Assembly: GCF_026914265.1 (NCBI RefSeq) | Contig: NC_069124.1 | Coordinates: 54,393,888-54,457,887 of the forward strand | Length of the DNA stretch: 64,000 bases | Direction: 5' to 3' | Source of the DNA: Mya arenaria | Taxonomy: Eukaryota > Mollusca > Bivalvia > Myida > Myidae | In this document: in pieces, positions 1 to 12,100 of the stretch | Position numbering within the stretch: position 1 is the stretch's first letter | How the letters are laid out: every line of letters begins with the position of its first letter | Program-made: the position numbers and the translations under genes | Notes under the pieces: generated by a model | Databases searched by the model: none | Seen by the model: only the letters and a program-made list of their open reading frames with translations | Told to the model about the DNA's origin: nothing

Positions 1-649
1 GCATCGGTAACTTCCCTTTACAAAAACACGAAAACTAGCGTAGACAAATTATACTTGATTATTTTTAGCCTTTTAATAAATTCTTACCTGAAAAAAATCT
101 GCTTGGCGATCAAAATGGAGGTGCGGGCGCACTAAAAAAATAAAAAAAAATATTTTTTTTACATTTTCAAAAAAATAGGAGCGGTAAATCCGCGGAACGA
201 AATATCAATTTGGTGTGGCCTACATCATTTTATTGACAGATTGCTTCTTTATTCCGTATGCATAGAATACTTAAACCGAATATCTTCATGAACTACTAAA
301 AACATAATGAAAATAAACAGACTTCTTTAAATTTATTATAGAGTTATTTGTTGTGTGATGAGATTATTATTTATGAAAACACATGTCATAGTGTGTCGGC
401 ATGTGTCTCGTTAATTAACCCTATCCGTTCAACCCCTGGTGTGAAAATTAATAATAATCTTTAACATATCATTGTTTATTGATAACCATATGGTTTAATT
501 AAGTACAGGGGGTCGCGTGGCAATTTTCTGAATTATATTACTGTGCGTATATATTCAATCACACTGATTTTTATTTATTGTTGTAGAATTTTTCTATTTA
601 ACTGTAAAACTTTCCGATTAGTTGTTGATAATCTGTATTGGATTTAACA
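1..649. other. No recognisable gene
   Basis: AT-rich sequence with homopolymer A/T runs around 135-170. I see no exon, repeat array or RNA gene here. It could hold the upstream region of the possible exon that starts at 650. Confidence 0.4.
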
Positions 650-754
650 ATGATCGACGATTTGTGCATAAAGTGTCGCCGTCTTGTGAGGCCTAGGCAT
701 AAGGGAAGGACATGTATATCATGTGGAAAAAACAACATGAACAGTGCCTTGAAG
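650..754 (+). CDS. Possible first exon, zinc-ribbon-like (unrecognised)
   Basis: An ATG at 650 opens 35 codons that end at a good donor (AAG then gtaaaa) in phase 0. The peptide has two CxxC knuckles, CIKC and CISC, 13 residues apart, in a basic context, which looks like a zinc ribbon. A phase-0 acceptor (cttcag) at 965 leads to a possible second exon that is cut by a hAT insertion at 999. I do not recognise the family. The short length means chance cannot be excluded; the paired cysteines plus the matching splice phase are the only support. Confidence 0.25.
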
Positions 755-965
755 GTAAAATCTTTCTTTTTATATGTTAAATGAAACTTTTTTTTAAATT
801 ATTATATTGTTGCATAAAAACTTCCAATGGGTATTTTGTTAGTCTAATAAGTGATTGTTTTAGTTTACGTACTTGTTATTCATGTGTTTTCTTTTCTGCA
901 TACACATATGTTATACTATATAGAAATACATAAAATAATTATGTTTTATCTGTTTTAAACTTCAG

Positions 966-998
966 ATGGAGCTGAGACATGTTCGTTTGTGTGCGGGC
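966..998 (+). pseudogene. Possible second exon cut by the hAT insertion
   Basis: Follows acceptor cttcag and stays in frame with the possible exon 650-754. After 11 codons (including CAGH-like residues across the junction) the reading frame meets TAG, which is the first triplet of the hAT element. On the far side of the element, after the 8-bp target duplication, the same frame would run 12 more codons (3376-3411) to a TAA. If real, the transposon truncates the product. Low confidence because the whole reading frame would be only about 58 codons. Confidence 0.2.
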
Positions 999-1378
999 TA
1001 GTGTTGGGAATCGGACAGAAAAATAAGTATCGATAATCGGTTTATGAAACCGATCAATGATCGATTATTAATCGTTTTAATTAATATTCAATTATCTTTG
1101 GTCATTTAAGGCATGCAGATACAGTACATGCACCAGTTTTAAGCACCAATGTTCCCTTACAATAGTGTTTGTACATTTCTTTGTATAAATTACATTATTT
1201 ATTCAGAACGCAACTGTCCCTTAGTGTTTACAATTTACTGTTACAGAACAATTGACCACAGGCTCTATTTTAGTCTTACATTTAGTACTGTATACATGTG
1301 CAAAATGATAACAAAGAAATATATCAATTTGTTTTTAATAATCAGTCAGTAACAAGTACAACAAGCAGTTGATTATGC

Positions 1379-1394
1379 TATATATTTAACAAGA
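1379..1394. repeat. Target-site duplication of the nested LINE (left copy)
   Basis: TATATATTTAACAAGA occurs here and again at 3019-3034, exactly bracketing the LINE fragment. Sixteen bp is typical for target-primed reverse transcription. The AT-rich composition slightly lowers its weight. Confidence 0.7.
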
Positions 1395-3018
1395 GTTTCA
1401 CGAGTTTATTGGCGAATCGGCATGTTTGCTTTTGGCCATTCACCAACTGTCTAATTATGGCCAAGACACAAAAGTATATTGATTTATAAAGCAATTATGT
1501 GATAACATTACATATACATTCACAAAAGCAATATCCTAATAATATATACGAAAATATGACCATTAGAAGCAGCTAAACTTCTAGCTTTTCTTGTCTTAAT
1601 TTCATAGCACTATATATAAACTTAGCTAAGTTTTGTAAAAATAAGTCCCTCTTTACTGACATCAAATATTTAAATTTAGCCATATTTGGCCAGTTAAATT
1701 TAATATGATATTTTTTTCTAAGATCTGAATAGGCTGTACAACAAAGTAGAAAATGGTATTCAGACTCCACAGTGTCATGTGAACAGAGTTTACATTTTCT
1801 GTTGTCTCTGTTAATATTCGTATATCGACCAGTCTCTATTTCCAGTGAATGAGATGACAGTCTAAATCTTGATAATTCTTTTCGGTGTTTATCATTTTTG
1901 ACAAACGTTAAATATTCTTCAAATAAAAATTCTTTTTTAAATCTACAATAGTATTCCATTTTGGGTTGGGATGTTAAGTTATCATACCACGTTTGAATAT
2001 ATTGATCCCGTACTCTTTGGGTTAACAAAGGAGAATAATTGTAGTCTGTATTAAAATCAACTAACAAGTTACCATAACCCATTCTGTTTAACAAATCAGA
2101 CATAGCTGAGTGCCATATTTTTTTACTAGCAGGACGTATGTTATTATAGTGATAAATATTGGATTGTTTTGTTAACACATGGTGCATTAATGAATTCGGA
2201 TTCATATTAATTTTTATCCAATATTTTAATGCCCTTTCTTTACATATAACTGACAATGGAAACCGTCCTAGCTCGCCTAAAACGGCGGCATTAGATGTCT
2301 GTTGTTTAACACCAAGAATATGTTTGCAGAACTTTAAATGGAGTTTATCTAGCTCGCTATGATCATATGCTCCCCAAATCTCCGATCCATATAAAATAAT
2401 TGGTACAATTAGAGCATCAAACAACGATAGTTTAGTTTTAATATCTAGTGTTAATCTACTAAAGACAGATAGTAGATAGTTGTATGCCTTTAAAGTCTGT
2501 TCATTCAGCATTTTTACAGCATTATTCATATTCCCAGTATAAGAAAAGTTAATACCTAAGTAACAAAAGTTATCCACCATTTCAACAATTTCGTTATTAA
2601 TTGTCCATCTAAAATTACACTGGCTTTTCCTGCTTTCAAACACACATATTTTAGTTTTTTTAATGTTGATTTTTAAACCCCAGTTACATGAATACATGTA
2701 CAGAGAATTTAGCTGATGCTGTAAACTTACAGGATCAGTGGTAAATAATGCGATATCATCAGCAAACAACAGCATAAAAATAGATAGTGTATCAATGTCT
2801 GACTCAGTTAAATTCTGAAAGTCAACAGAGTCTTTAACATCATTGATAAACAAAATAAATAAAAGGGGTGATAATGGCTCCCCTTGTTAAACACCAAGTG
2901 ATATATCAAACATATCAGAGTAGGACATATTACTAGCATCCTTAATACAAGCCTTAACACTTCTATATATAGATTTTATCATATTTATCATCTTGGAGCT
3001 AACTCCCGATTCTACTAA
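1395..3018 (-). mobile_element. 5'-truncated non-LTR retrotransposon (LINE)
   Basis: Minus-strand fragment holding the second half of a reverse transcriptase, the C-terminal region and a 3' UTR of about 180 bp without a clear poly-A tail. It is bracketed by a 16-bp direct repeat, so it inserted as a 5'-truncated copy into the hAT element. The related fragment at 29385-30190 appears to belong to the same or a sister family. Confidence 0.85.
1573..2853 (-). pseudogene. LINE reverse transcriptase, C-terminal part
   Basis: A 426-codon open stretch. It has the catalytic FADDIALF box near residues 31-38, the downstream YLGINF motif, an ILYGSEIWG motif near residue 155, and a C-terminal CKLC...H...C cluster after an IETGRY motif, as in many animal LINEs. 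Upstream in the same frame, past an in-frame TAA at 2886-2888, is a GV-stop-QGEPLSP motif; the stop replaces the usual basic residue of the GxRQG box, so the copy is dead. The clade cannot be fixed by eye. Confidence 0.85.
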
Positions 3019-3034
3019 TATATATTTAACAAGA
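3019..3034. repeat. Target-site duplication of the nested LINE (right copy)
   Basis: Same 16-mer as at 1379-1394; marks the 5'-truncated end of the LINE. Confidence 0.7.
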
Positions 3035-3375
3035 ACATATCCTTTCAGAAATCTGAGAAAACTAAATTCCTACATTGTAAAAAGTAAACGGGAACATGTT
3101 TTAAAAATCACTTTTAAATCACAAACATGAGAGGTTAGGAACCAAACCTATTGCAGTTTAATTCCAAAAAATTGGTAATAAAGTATTGTATTGCCATACT
3201 GACTTGATAAGAATATGACTAAATAACTGAACATAGTAACAGCTTACATGAACTGCGGTTACGTCCCTTGTTTCTGTAATCGATTGTTCAAATTTTACTA
3301 TCGATTGTCGCCGACGTAGGCCTTTCCGATCAATTGTCGATTATAGTCGATCATCGGCACAACACTAGTGCGGGC

Positions 3376-4514
3376 CATGCGAAGAAAATATTCCGGAAAG
3401 GGAATCATGTATAAATGCCGACGATAACGCATAGAGAGCGCGTTCCGTCGTCTTCGGAAAAGGCAACAACCCCCAAAATTTGAGATTCTCTGTGAATACA
3501 TAGACGACCAGTGGATGGCCAACTCTTGCTGGACTGTGTGCGAGTAGTCTTGCTATCGTCAGTCTGTCAGGACAAAAAGTGACTGCGAAGGTAAGCAAAA
3601 ATCTAAATTCCAATTTGTTAAATAAAGCATTATATTCTAGTAGCATTATCGTTCAGCTGCACCGACTTAACATTATATGCAACTATAATGAACAATTGTA
3701 GTGCCATAACATAACACTAAAGTTAAAGATAAAACAAACTACCGATCGCGTGCAATAACATTTGTTTAAAAATAGTTTTATACCAATATAAACAAGGATG
3801 GCGCAGTAAAGCGGGTCGCAGTAATTTGAAGTTTTACGTTCTTGTGTCATTGCTGCAGCGTGAGGCCGAGACTGTTGGACGACAAATACAGCTTCAGCCT
3901 TTCTTAAGTCATTTGGGGCAATGTATCGACTCATTTGAAAATGCACAGCGGAGTATCACTCTTTATGTACTAGCAAAAATCAAAGTACATTATAATTGTC
4001 ACAAGACAAAAGGTATATATTAAATAATTTGTCTGAAATAAAAAAAAAATACTACAAAATAAAGCATTTAAGACTCGACTTAAAACTTACGACTCGAGGG
4101 AAGATCAGCTCAAGATCCAATCTTTGCAAACTTTCATGTATATTCAATTATTAACTAAAAATTGTATTTGCAAATGACTATTTATGATAATTTATGAATT
4201 GCCTTTAAATTTTGAATTAAATTTTTGACAATAAACGTGTCTTGTAATCATTACTTACCCACGGCGCACGCGTTTTACTAACGTTAATTATAGTTCAAAA
4301 AATAAGAAGCAAAATATCCCCCAATAAACGAATGTATGCTATTAAAATAAGAATGTTCATTATCTTGGGCCATCTGTTATTACTGAAAAAAAAACATACA
4401 TGATGCTCATATTGGATGATCGAATGTTTTTTGAAAGGTAGATTAAATCATTAATTGAAATAAACGAACCATATAACGAATGCAAGTGAGAACAGTTGAG
4501 TTAAAGATAATTTG
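3376..4514. other. Intergenic, nothing recognised
   Basis: Apart from the possible hAT-interrupted reading frame (3376-3414), the stretch shows only short unrelated open frames and A-rich runs near 4040 and 4390. Confidence 0.4.
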
Positions 4515-4622
4515 AATTTTGTGCCGAATTGACTATGCTTTATGGTGCCGAGTTGACGGGGTGCCGAATGTGTTGGTGCCAAATTGACTATGCCGAATTC
4601 GTTTGGTGCCGAATTGTCCAGT
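4515..4622. repeat. Internally repeated GTGCCGAATTG-type repeat
   Basis: Six or so imperfect copies of a short word (GTGCCGAATTGAC, GTGCCGAGTTGAC, GTGCCGAATGTG, GTGCCAAATTGAC and so on) within about 110 bp. It resembles the decayed end of a mobile element, but no terminal repeat or target duplication was found. Confidence 0.5.
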
Positions 4623-5268
4623 TACCTTTAATCATCTCTGATAAACTTACTTCTATTAGATATTACTTTCCGTGTCTTTTTGTTGAAGTCTATAATTGAT
4701 CGTTTATCAAGACATTTAATTGGGGCCATTTCCACACCTTTATTCTAACAGTTTGGTATTTTTTCTAATAGCATTGTAACACAAAATTGGGTGTGAAATT
4801 TCGGAAAGGACCATCTAAAATGAGATAATAACTGCAGTTGTTATGGGTATAACCCGATGGCGAGGGTAAATAAGCTCCCCCCCCCCCCCCCCCAGTTGCT
4901 ATCATTTAGTACCGGTCTTTAACAACACACGTTAAAATGTCATTAATGTATATTGTAGATATGTAAATAATTATCTTTGAATACCCTTATTTAACATATT
5001 TCATAGCCCATATGTATTTCCAAAATTGCCAATGAAACTTGAAACATTAATATTTTATAAGAAAAGTGTTACGTTTTAACGGTCTGTAATCGTGTTGAGG
5101 TTAAAAATGGGAATAATTTTTGCTAAATATATTACTTTGTTTTATACACAAGAACAATATATGACATTTCTTAACTACTAATGTAAATGAATAATCGAGT
5201 ATCATATATAATTTCACTTATATAATAATGATAAAAGGAAAAAAAATCCGAAATGGTTATGGAATAAT
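4623..5268. other. Intergenic; contains a 17-base C run
   Basis: No gene. A homopolymer of 17 C lies at 4877-4893. The channel gene's transcript end is probably just downstream. Confidence 0.5.
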
Positions 5269-5274
5269 TTTATT
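5269..5274 (-). promoter_or_regulatory. Candidate poly(A) signal of the channel gene
   Basis: AATAAA on the minus strand, about 730 nt past the channel stop codon. Other AT-rich hexamers exist nearby, so this is only one candidate for the 3' end. Confidence 0.3.
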
Positions 5275-6006
5275 GCTATAAATGACAATCTTCGATACAC
5301 ATGTCATTCCCAGTGTCATAACCTTGCCGATGGATTAATTCTATCCTGCTTTGAATACGCCGCGGGGTGGGCCATAAAACCATTATCGTACAGTTGAATA
5401 CACAATTTTGGGGCATCGATTTTCTACAAATTTTACATAAATGTTCAAAAAGGACCAAAATATATTTATAAATTCATTATTTCGAAAAGTGCATTTGAAA
5501 GAGAAAAATATTCTGCAACGTAATCCGTTGGAAGCTAAGCGATCAGATGTCTATTATAACTAAATAGCAAAACAATTTTAAGCTCCTTCTTATTTCAATG
5601 TAACTTTTAATGACCAACAAAACCCTTAAAAAGGACCAAAATGTAAAAAATCATACAATTAATACAAAACCATCATCTTCAAGGGCAAGAATTATCCTAA
5701 CATATATGTAGGAAGTAAGTTAATCTGTTGAAAGACTAAGTCGTGAGAACTGTTTAACCATATTTTCCCTATATAACTCTATAGGCACTTTCGCTTCAGC
5801 GGATTTCTCCAAAGTTGGCAATGTGTTAACAGCTGGAGTTATCAAGTTTGTATGGTACTCTTGTGCTCATTAATCCTGCAACTACGTTGTGATTTCATTG
5901 CTGTTCTCCAAGTTTCTGTTCTGGGTTCAGTGAAACAAAAGCAAACCCGACACGTCTCTTTTGTGTACACTTCTGAGGGCTTGAGATACACTTCGTGCCC
6001 GCGCCG

Positions 6007-6195
6007 TCACTCTGCCGGAGTGGCAGGCTCCCAGAAAATATAGACGCACCAGTATACAAGGTTGAATAGAAAGAAGGCGACCGGAAACAGGGTCCTGGAG
6101 ATGCGGTCAATGTTGCGCGCTTTCTCGCGGTCCGCGGATACCAGGCGCCCAAACCTCATCTGAGCTCGACGAACCATGCCGTATATTCGGGCACC
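6007..6195 (-). CDS. Channel exon 12: M4 and stop
   Basis: Begins [12 protein letters not shown], then [10 protein letters not shown] directly before M4 ([20 protein letters not shown]) and a seven-residue tail ending in TGA at 6009-6007. The last exon; about 0.7 kb of 3' UTR probably follows. Confidence 0.95.
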   Translation of the reverse strand, partial: GARIYGMVRRAQMRFGRLVSADREKARNIDRISRTLFPVAFFLFNLVYWCVYIFWEPATPAE

Positions 6196-9100
6196 CTGGA
6201 ATAGTCCGGAATGTGTTTTGATATAAAGACATGAAGTGTTAATAATAATCAAACATATTGGGAAATATGTTTTTTTTTTAACATCCGAGCATATTATAGG
6301 AAAAAAAGGAAAAATAAGATGCTTTATTCCAATACTGAAATAAATTCATCAATGTTACACATTATTTGTGACTTGAGGTCTGCGTTTAATTGTCTGAAGT
6401 GTCGAATATTGTAAAATTAATACTGCAAACGTGTATTCCGTGAAAGTTCTTATTGAAAAATGAAGTATAAAATTATTAAAATATTTTGTGTGCTATGTAT
6501 GAACACAAACAAGGGATGTTCAAATGTAGAGATTTAACCGTTATTGGTAGTTTGTGCAAATAGGAAGTTGTTGTTTTTTTTCTTAAAAAAATTCTCATAG
6601 CAGTTTATACTTCAGACTTAACTTTTGTCAAAATATAGAACAGCCTCTAGCGGAGGTAGGAGGGTCTTAATAATTGCTATATTTGAGGTAAAATTATGTT
6701 TACTTCCTTGCACTAAAATAAACAAAAACGAGCTTTGAAAAAACTCAAACATCGACACAGATTCATACTCCAAGGTGTGTTGTCCGGGCAAAATTTCTTA
6801 ACTAAAGAACACGTGTACACAAAAACAGTAAGAACACGTGCTTGTTTACATAAAGATCAGTCACAGACATGTACGTTAGTGGTCATCTTGAGTCATTTCA
6901 TGCGTGGGGTTATGTTCTTGGTAACATTCTTCCAGAGACCATTGTTTGGGTATTGCTTCAAGATATGTATAAACAATTTCAAACACAACGTCATAGATAA
7001 TGAGTTTGAATGTATGATCTCATTTCATAGTATGGAAAAATAAAGGGATCATCCGATTGTTAACATAATGTGCCTATTGAATTACATTGTATTGATATTA
7101 CCAAATCGTTCCATATATCACTAATCTTTTAATGCCTGATGAGAATGAAAAAATCCTAATGATAATTAAGGATAACCTTATACGGTTACAGTATACTTCA
7201 TAAATATTTATCGTTTTCGGATTTTCACAACCGTGGGAAAATGTACATTAACTTGTCAGGTTAATCCAGTTTAGTTGCCCAGTCATTTCGAATAAACTGC
7301 ATAATGTTTTTATCGACATAGTCTATTTGGTCAAGCTCAGTTTTGTGATTTCTTTTATAAAACTAGTTGCCTGAAAGTCATGTTAACAACACAGTGGTGT
7401 GTTTCAATTATAACGCTTCCATAGCGTTGTGTTATATTTTAGTATCTCTCCATTATGTGAAACAACACAACGCTGAAATCATTACATGCACAATTGAGTG
7501 TCCACTTTTGACTACCATGAACATCAGGATCACACAATTTACCCTTAACGCAAACATTAGTTCTAAGAAAATATGTTAAACTTTTAATATAAAATGCGTT
7601 ACGTACAAACATTTATAAACTTTACCTTGTCATCCATCTTGCCGTTTGCCTCAACGTCCCCATTGTGAGGTAAAGAGTTGTCGACAGGCAGTGGTGTACC
7701 GATGGCTATTTTACTGACCACAGGCTGGAGTTGAGCTCGACGTACCACGCCGAACAATCGGGCACCCTGGAATAGTCCGGAGTGTATTTTGTCACATGTG
7801 ATGCGAATAATAAGTAAACTGAATGGGAAACGGTTTTTTTCGATCGGGTAGGAAAATAGAATCAAAGAGTTGTTTAAAACAAATGTGGATAGAACGAATT
7901 TATTTGTGACTGGGGTTCTGTGCGTTATTGTTTTAAAAAAAACCAGAGATATAAGAGTGTATTAATGTGTGTCCTTCTGTAGATTTTTACTGAAAAGTAA
8001 TGCCGTCAGTTACCAATAAGCAATACTTTCATGTACAAATTCTTAACACGGATAATTGAAAAAAGACGCATTGTCATATAAAAGTATTGAATGGTGTTAA
8101 AGGCTAATGGCCGGTTGGTCAAATTTCCGAATACGAGCATATAGGATTCAAAAGGATTATGCCCAGTTTTATTTTACTGTAAGCTATTGAAGTATAAACC
8201 TAGATGAGATAAGACTTAGAAACTGCCCGTAAATATGTCTTCAAAAAGTCCATCAAGCGCATTCATAATTTCTGAACACAAATGTTATTTGTCACATGTA
8301 CAAGCGTTTATTGGCTCTACCTTGTCTTCAGTTGTGTTGTTTGCCTCGATGTCCTCATTGGGAGGTATAGAGTCGTCGGCAGACATTGGCGTACCAAGGG
8401 CTATTTTACCGGCCACGGGTTTAAGTTGACGCCGCTTTTGAACACGCGACAGAACATTGACGTACGCAAATTGTACCAGGGCCAAAAATACGAACAGTAA
8501 ACAGGCCGCCATCCATACGTCGATCGCTGAAATTAAAAATTAACAAAACAATGTTTCAATCAATCACACACGAACAATGGTAGTCTGTAACATATTGCGA
8601 TCTAAAGGAGATGAAACGTCAGGCACAGGCGAATTATATAGCCAAACAAGATAACCTATCGATACATGTACGGCAACATGGAGGAACAGCAACTACCAAA
8701 ACTGGTCACCACAAAAACAGTTAACATGAAACAATTATTCATCTGATAACAAAGCAAACATGAACCATGTTATCCCGGACGCAACTATCGAGCTGTCTCC
8801 TTGGTGTTGTTTATAAGTAATATTGGGTGTTCAGTCGGAAATGAATATAATTGAAAAGAATTCTGAGTACCTAAGCTGACACGAAGCACACAAGAGGTGA
8901 TAAAGCAATGCTTTGTCGTATTCATCCAGATCTTTATCGAAGCATAGAACAGAAATTGAACATTGCCTTTGTAGAATCCATTTTACTCTTCAAGCCAGTA
9001 AAATCGCTTCGAAAATAAGATAAATAGAAACAGGTAACAACGGATAGATGAATTGTGCAATGTTAAGAGTGGACACAATGACAAATACACGAGCGTGATT

Positions 9101-12100
9101 TACAACGGCAAAAATAATAGACGTAATCAGTTATAAAGCAACCCGAGATAACACTTGAATATCACATCAATTCTGCTATCATTTAGACAAACATATAGTT
9201 TTCAAATAACAGTAACCTAGGTAATTTGACATAAACTAATGCTCTTTCGTAGCGTTGTAAAATATGAGCGTTTTCTTTTTTCATGGGTCTGGTATTTAGT
9301 GCAGGTGTTTTCGCTATTACTGACATTCTGGTGAAGGACGTGTGCTTCAGTCGACTCATGTCAGAGATTAGTATTCTTGAAGAACAAAGTTTCGATCATC
9401 TAGCCTGTTAGTTTGAGTTTCGTCTCGTTTCTCGTTTTGTCTTGTCTGGTTGTTTATCTACAAATGCAGTTATATGATAGCATCTCTCCTTTTTATATAA
9501 CCTATCGCTCAAATATCGAGATAGTAAAGATTGGGGGAAAGGTTTGCAAGTAAAATGATACCGATTTTATTAATCTTAGGTAAAAACAAGAGGAATTTGT
9601 TTATGTCATACCTGAACTTTTGGGTAGTATAAACCATATTATTTCACAATTGTTTCGCACTAAATTATGATGTTGTTGAATGACTCGGGCAAATATTGAA
9701 AGAACAGTCTAATAAATGATCTTAGATTGTATCAAGAAAACACATTTTTATTTACAACAATATAATAAACCACACACATTTTAAGCATGTCAACGAAATG
9801 TAAGCAAACATATTGCACCAGATTATGGAGTGCCTATACGTCTAATGTTCTAAAACAGGCAAATAATATCGTAATTTCTAATATGTTTTCCGACTTTGTC
9901 TAAATGTGTATATTCCAAAAGAGAGAGTCTTTGGAAACACAACTACAGGTGTAGTATGAAAACTGTAGCTACGCTTTTAATGACACTATTCATTGAAAGT
10001 GATGAATTGCATAACTGTCAACGCCCCTAGCACCGGTCTTAGAGGTAATCACCAGAAAATAAATAACTACATTATAGCGAAAGTACACGATGTGTACCTC
10101 CTTTCTATCTAATATAATTGTTAAGTGAAACAATCTGTGGATACTTGTGAAAACAAAACAACACAACAAAATAAAAACAAGTTTTGTCGTAAAAGAGAAC
10201 TGCATTACATGGTGGTAATCTTCAACTTTTATTTCATAAATACTAAACACAAGATATCAAATCTTCAACTTTTATTTCATAAATACTACACACAAGATAT
10301 CAAATCTTCAACTTTTATTTCATAAATACTAAACACAAGATATCAAATCTTCAACTTTTATTTCATAAATACTAAACACAAGATATCAAATCTTCAACTT
10401 TTATTTCATAAATACTAAACACAAGATATCAAATCTTCAACTTTTATTTCATAAATACTACACACAAGATATCAAATCTTCAACTTTTATTTCATAAATA
10501 CTAAACACAAGATATCAAATCTTCAACTTTTATTTCATAAATACTACACACAAGATATCAAATCTTCAACTTTTATTTCATAAATACTACACACAAGATA
10601 TCAAAACAAGTATCACAAAAACCATATTGGTAAAGAAGCAAAAAACATAAACAAGAACTTCGCGAATACGAGCATATGGGATTCAAAAAACCTTCTGAAC
10701 GTCAACATAATTTCTATTATGTATTTTTTGTTTTAAGTCGAAACGGGAATATGACTCAACAATAACTATGACCAGATATCTAGGTCTTAAAAACTATTGT
10801 CTCCTGTCAAATGCTTTTGCGAACACCGAAGCTATAATACAACCCAACAGATATGTTTACTTCGAAAAACTTACGACCTAAAATTTAAATGATAACTATT
10901 TGTTATAAATGCACGATATTCATTTTACTGAAAACAAATATACTGCAGATAAATAACATTGCAGACGGCAACCTGTTATTCTAGACAGCTTTTAGGTAGG
11001 GGAGTCAGCAGTACTCCATCTTACCAACTACTTACTACATCCGCACTATTGACCGCCAGATAGTGTGATGGTATTTTAAAGATCATGCATACCGTGAAAG
11101 CCAATACTTCAATCTGCTGGCTTCATTGACATTTTTACATACATTATCTTCCCTGGAGCATAAACAACTCTTATATTTTGATTGTTTTTACCTTATTTGT
11201 AAAAGATGCACAAATTGTTTCCCACTTCCACGAGTAATGCAACTAAAGCCACCATCTATACTACCACAACAACACCAACATCAATATCAAAAACGTCTAC
11301 AACAAGAACATCTCTACTTACAACAACGACTTAATGAAGAGCAACAATTATATACCTTTCAAGTAGGATACTTTGGGTAGGTTGTTGCGTGCTCCTGCAC
11401 TCTGTGTTGTCATGGTGAGGACTGTGAGAAGACCAAGAGATATTCTTGCAGGAACTGCGTCAATGTCAAGCCAAAATGAGACCCATGAAAGGAACACGAT
11501 CAAGTAGCTGGGGATGATAACCTGGGTGATGTAGTAACCCTTGCTGCGCACCATTGAAATGTCAAACCGCACACAGGAGTACCCGACTGTTTGTATGAAC
11601 GAAAGAAAAGGTAACTGTACAGATATAATTATATTAGACATAGGACAGTACTGTTTTTAAATATATGTTTAATATTGTGCATGCGTTCGCAGCAGAATTT
11701 GTTTTTGTCTAATGGCGAAGCAACATGCTCTTTGTGTTTTTTACCAAATCAATGCATGCGATGTGTATATGCAGTGTGGGTACACGCAGCTTTTCTTCTT
11801 TACTGAGCCATGTACATCTCATAACGAGCCTTTTAAAATACATTAAATACGTTTGAGTTAGTTCTGTTTTTAACGTACACCACAATCTGTCTAAATAACA
11901 CTTCTAACGGCGTACGTAAATGTACAATGCACCTTACGGAAAGTTGTTGCACTTACCACCGTAGTATAGCTTGTCGCATTGGCTAGTCGATATCTCGTTG
12001 AGGGTGAACTGAGAGATGGCAAGGCCCGGACTGTGACTGATGGGATCCAGGCCCGCCCACTCAAACCTCATCGTGTCCGTTGTGTATCCGTCTGTTAATA

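Larger units (their letters stand above)
999..3367. mobile_element. hAT-type DNA transposon (non-autonomous), with nested LINE
   Basis: The ends are inverted: TAGTGTTG at 999 and its complement CAACACTA ending at 3367, followed inwards by related GATCGAT/AATCG-rich subterminal repeats. Both ends are flanked by GTGCGGGC (991-998 and 3368-3375), an 8-bp target duplication, the hallmark of hAT elements. About 1.64 kb of the span is a LINE inserted later, so the element itself is about 0.73 kb and has no transposase. Confidence 0.8.

Noticed and set aside
3298-3646. Minus-strand frames of 74 and 93 codons near the hAT right end
   Set aside because: They cross the transposon boundary and share no resemblance with known proteins.
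4877-4893. 17-base C run (and 17-base G run at 13150-13166) as an assembly gap marker
   Set aside because: Ordinary homopolymers; both lie in unique sequence and nothing suggests a join.
11126-11380. Plus-strand open frame with a Gln-rich run
   Set aside because: Overlaps and opposes channel exon 9; the Gln run comes from an ACAACA-rich intron stretch.
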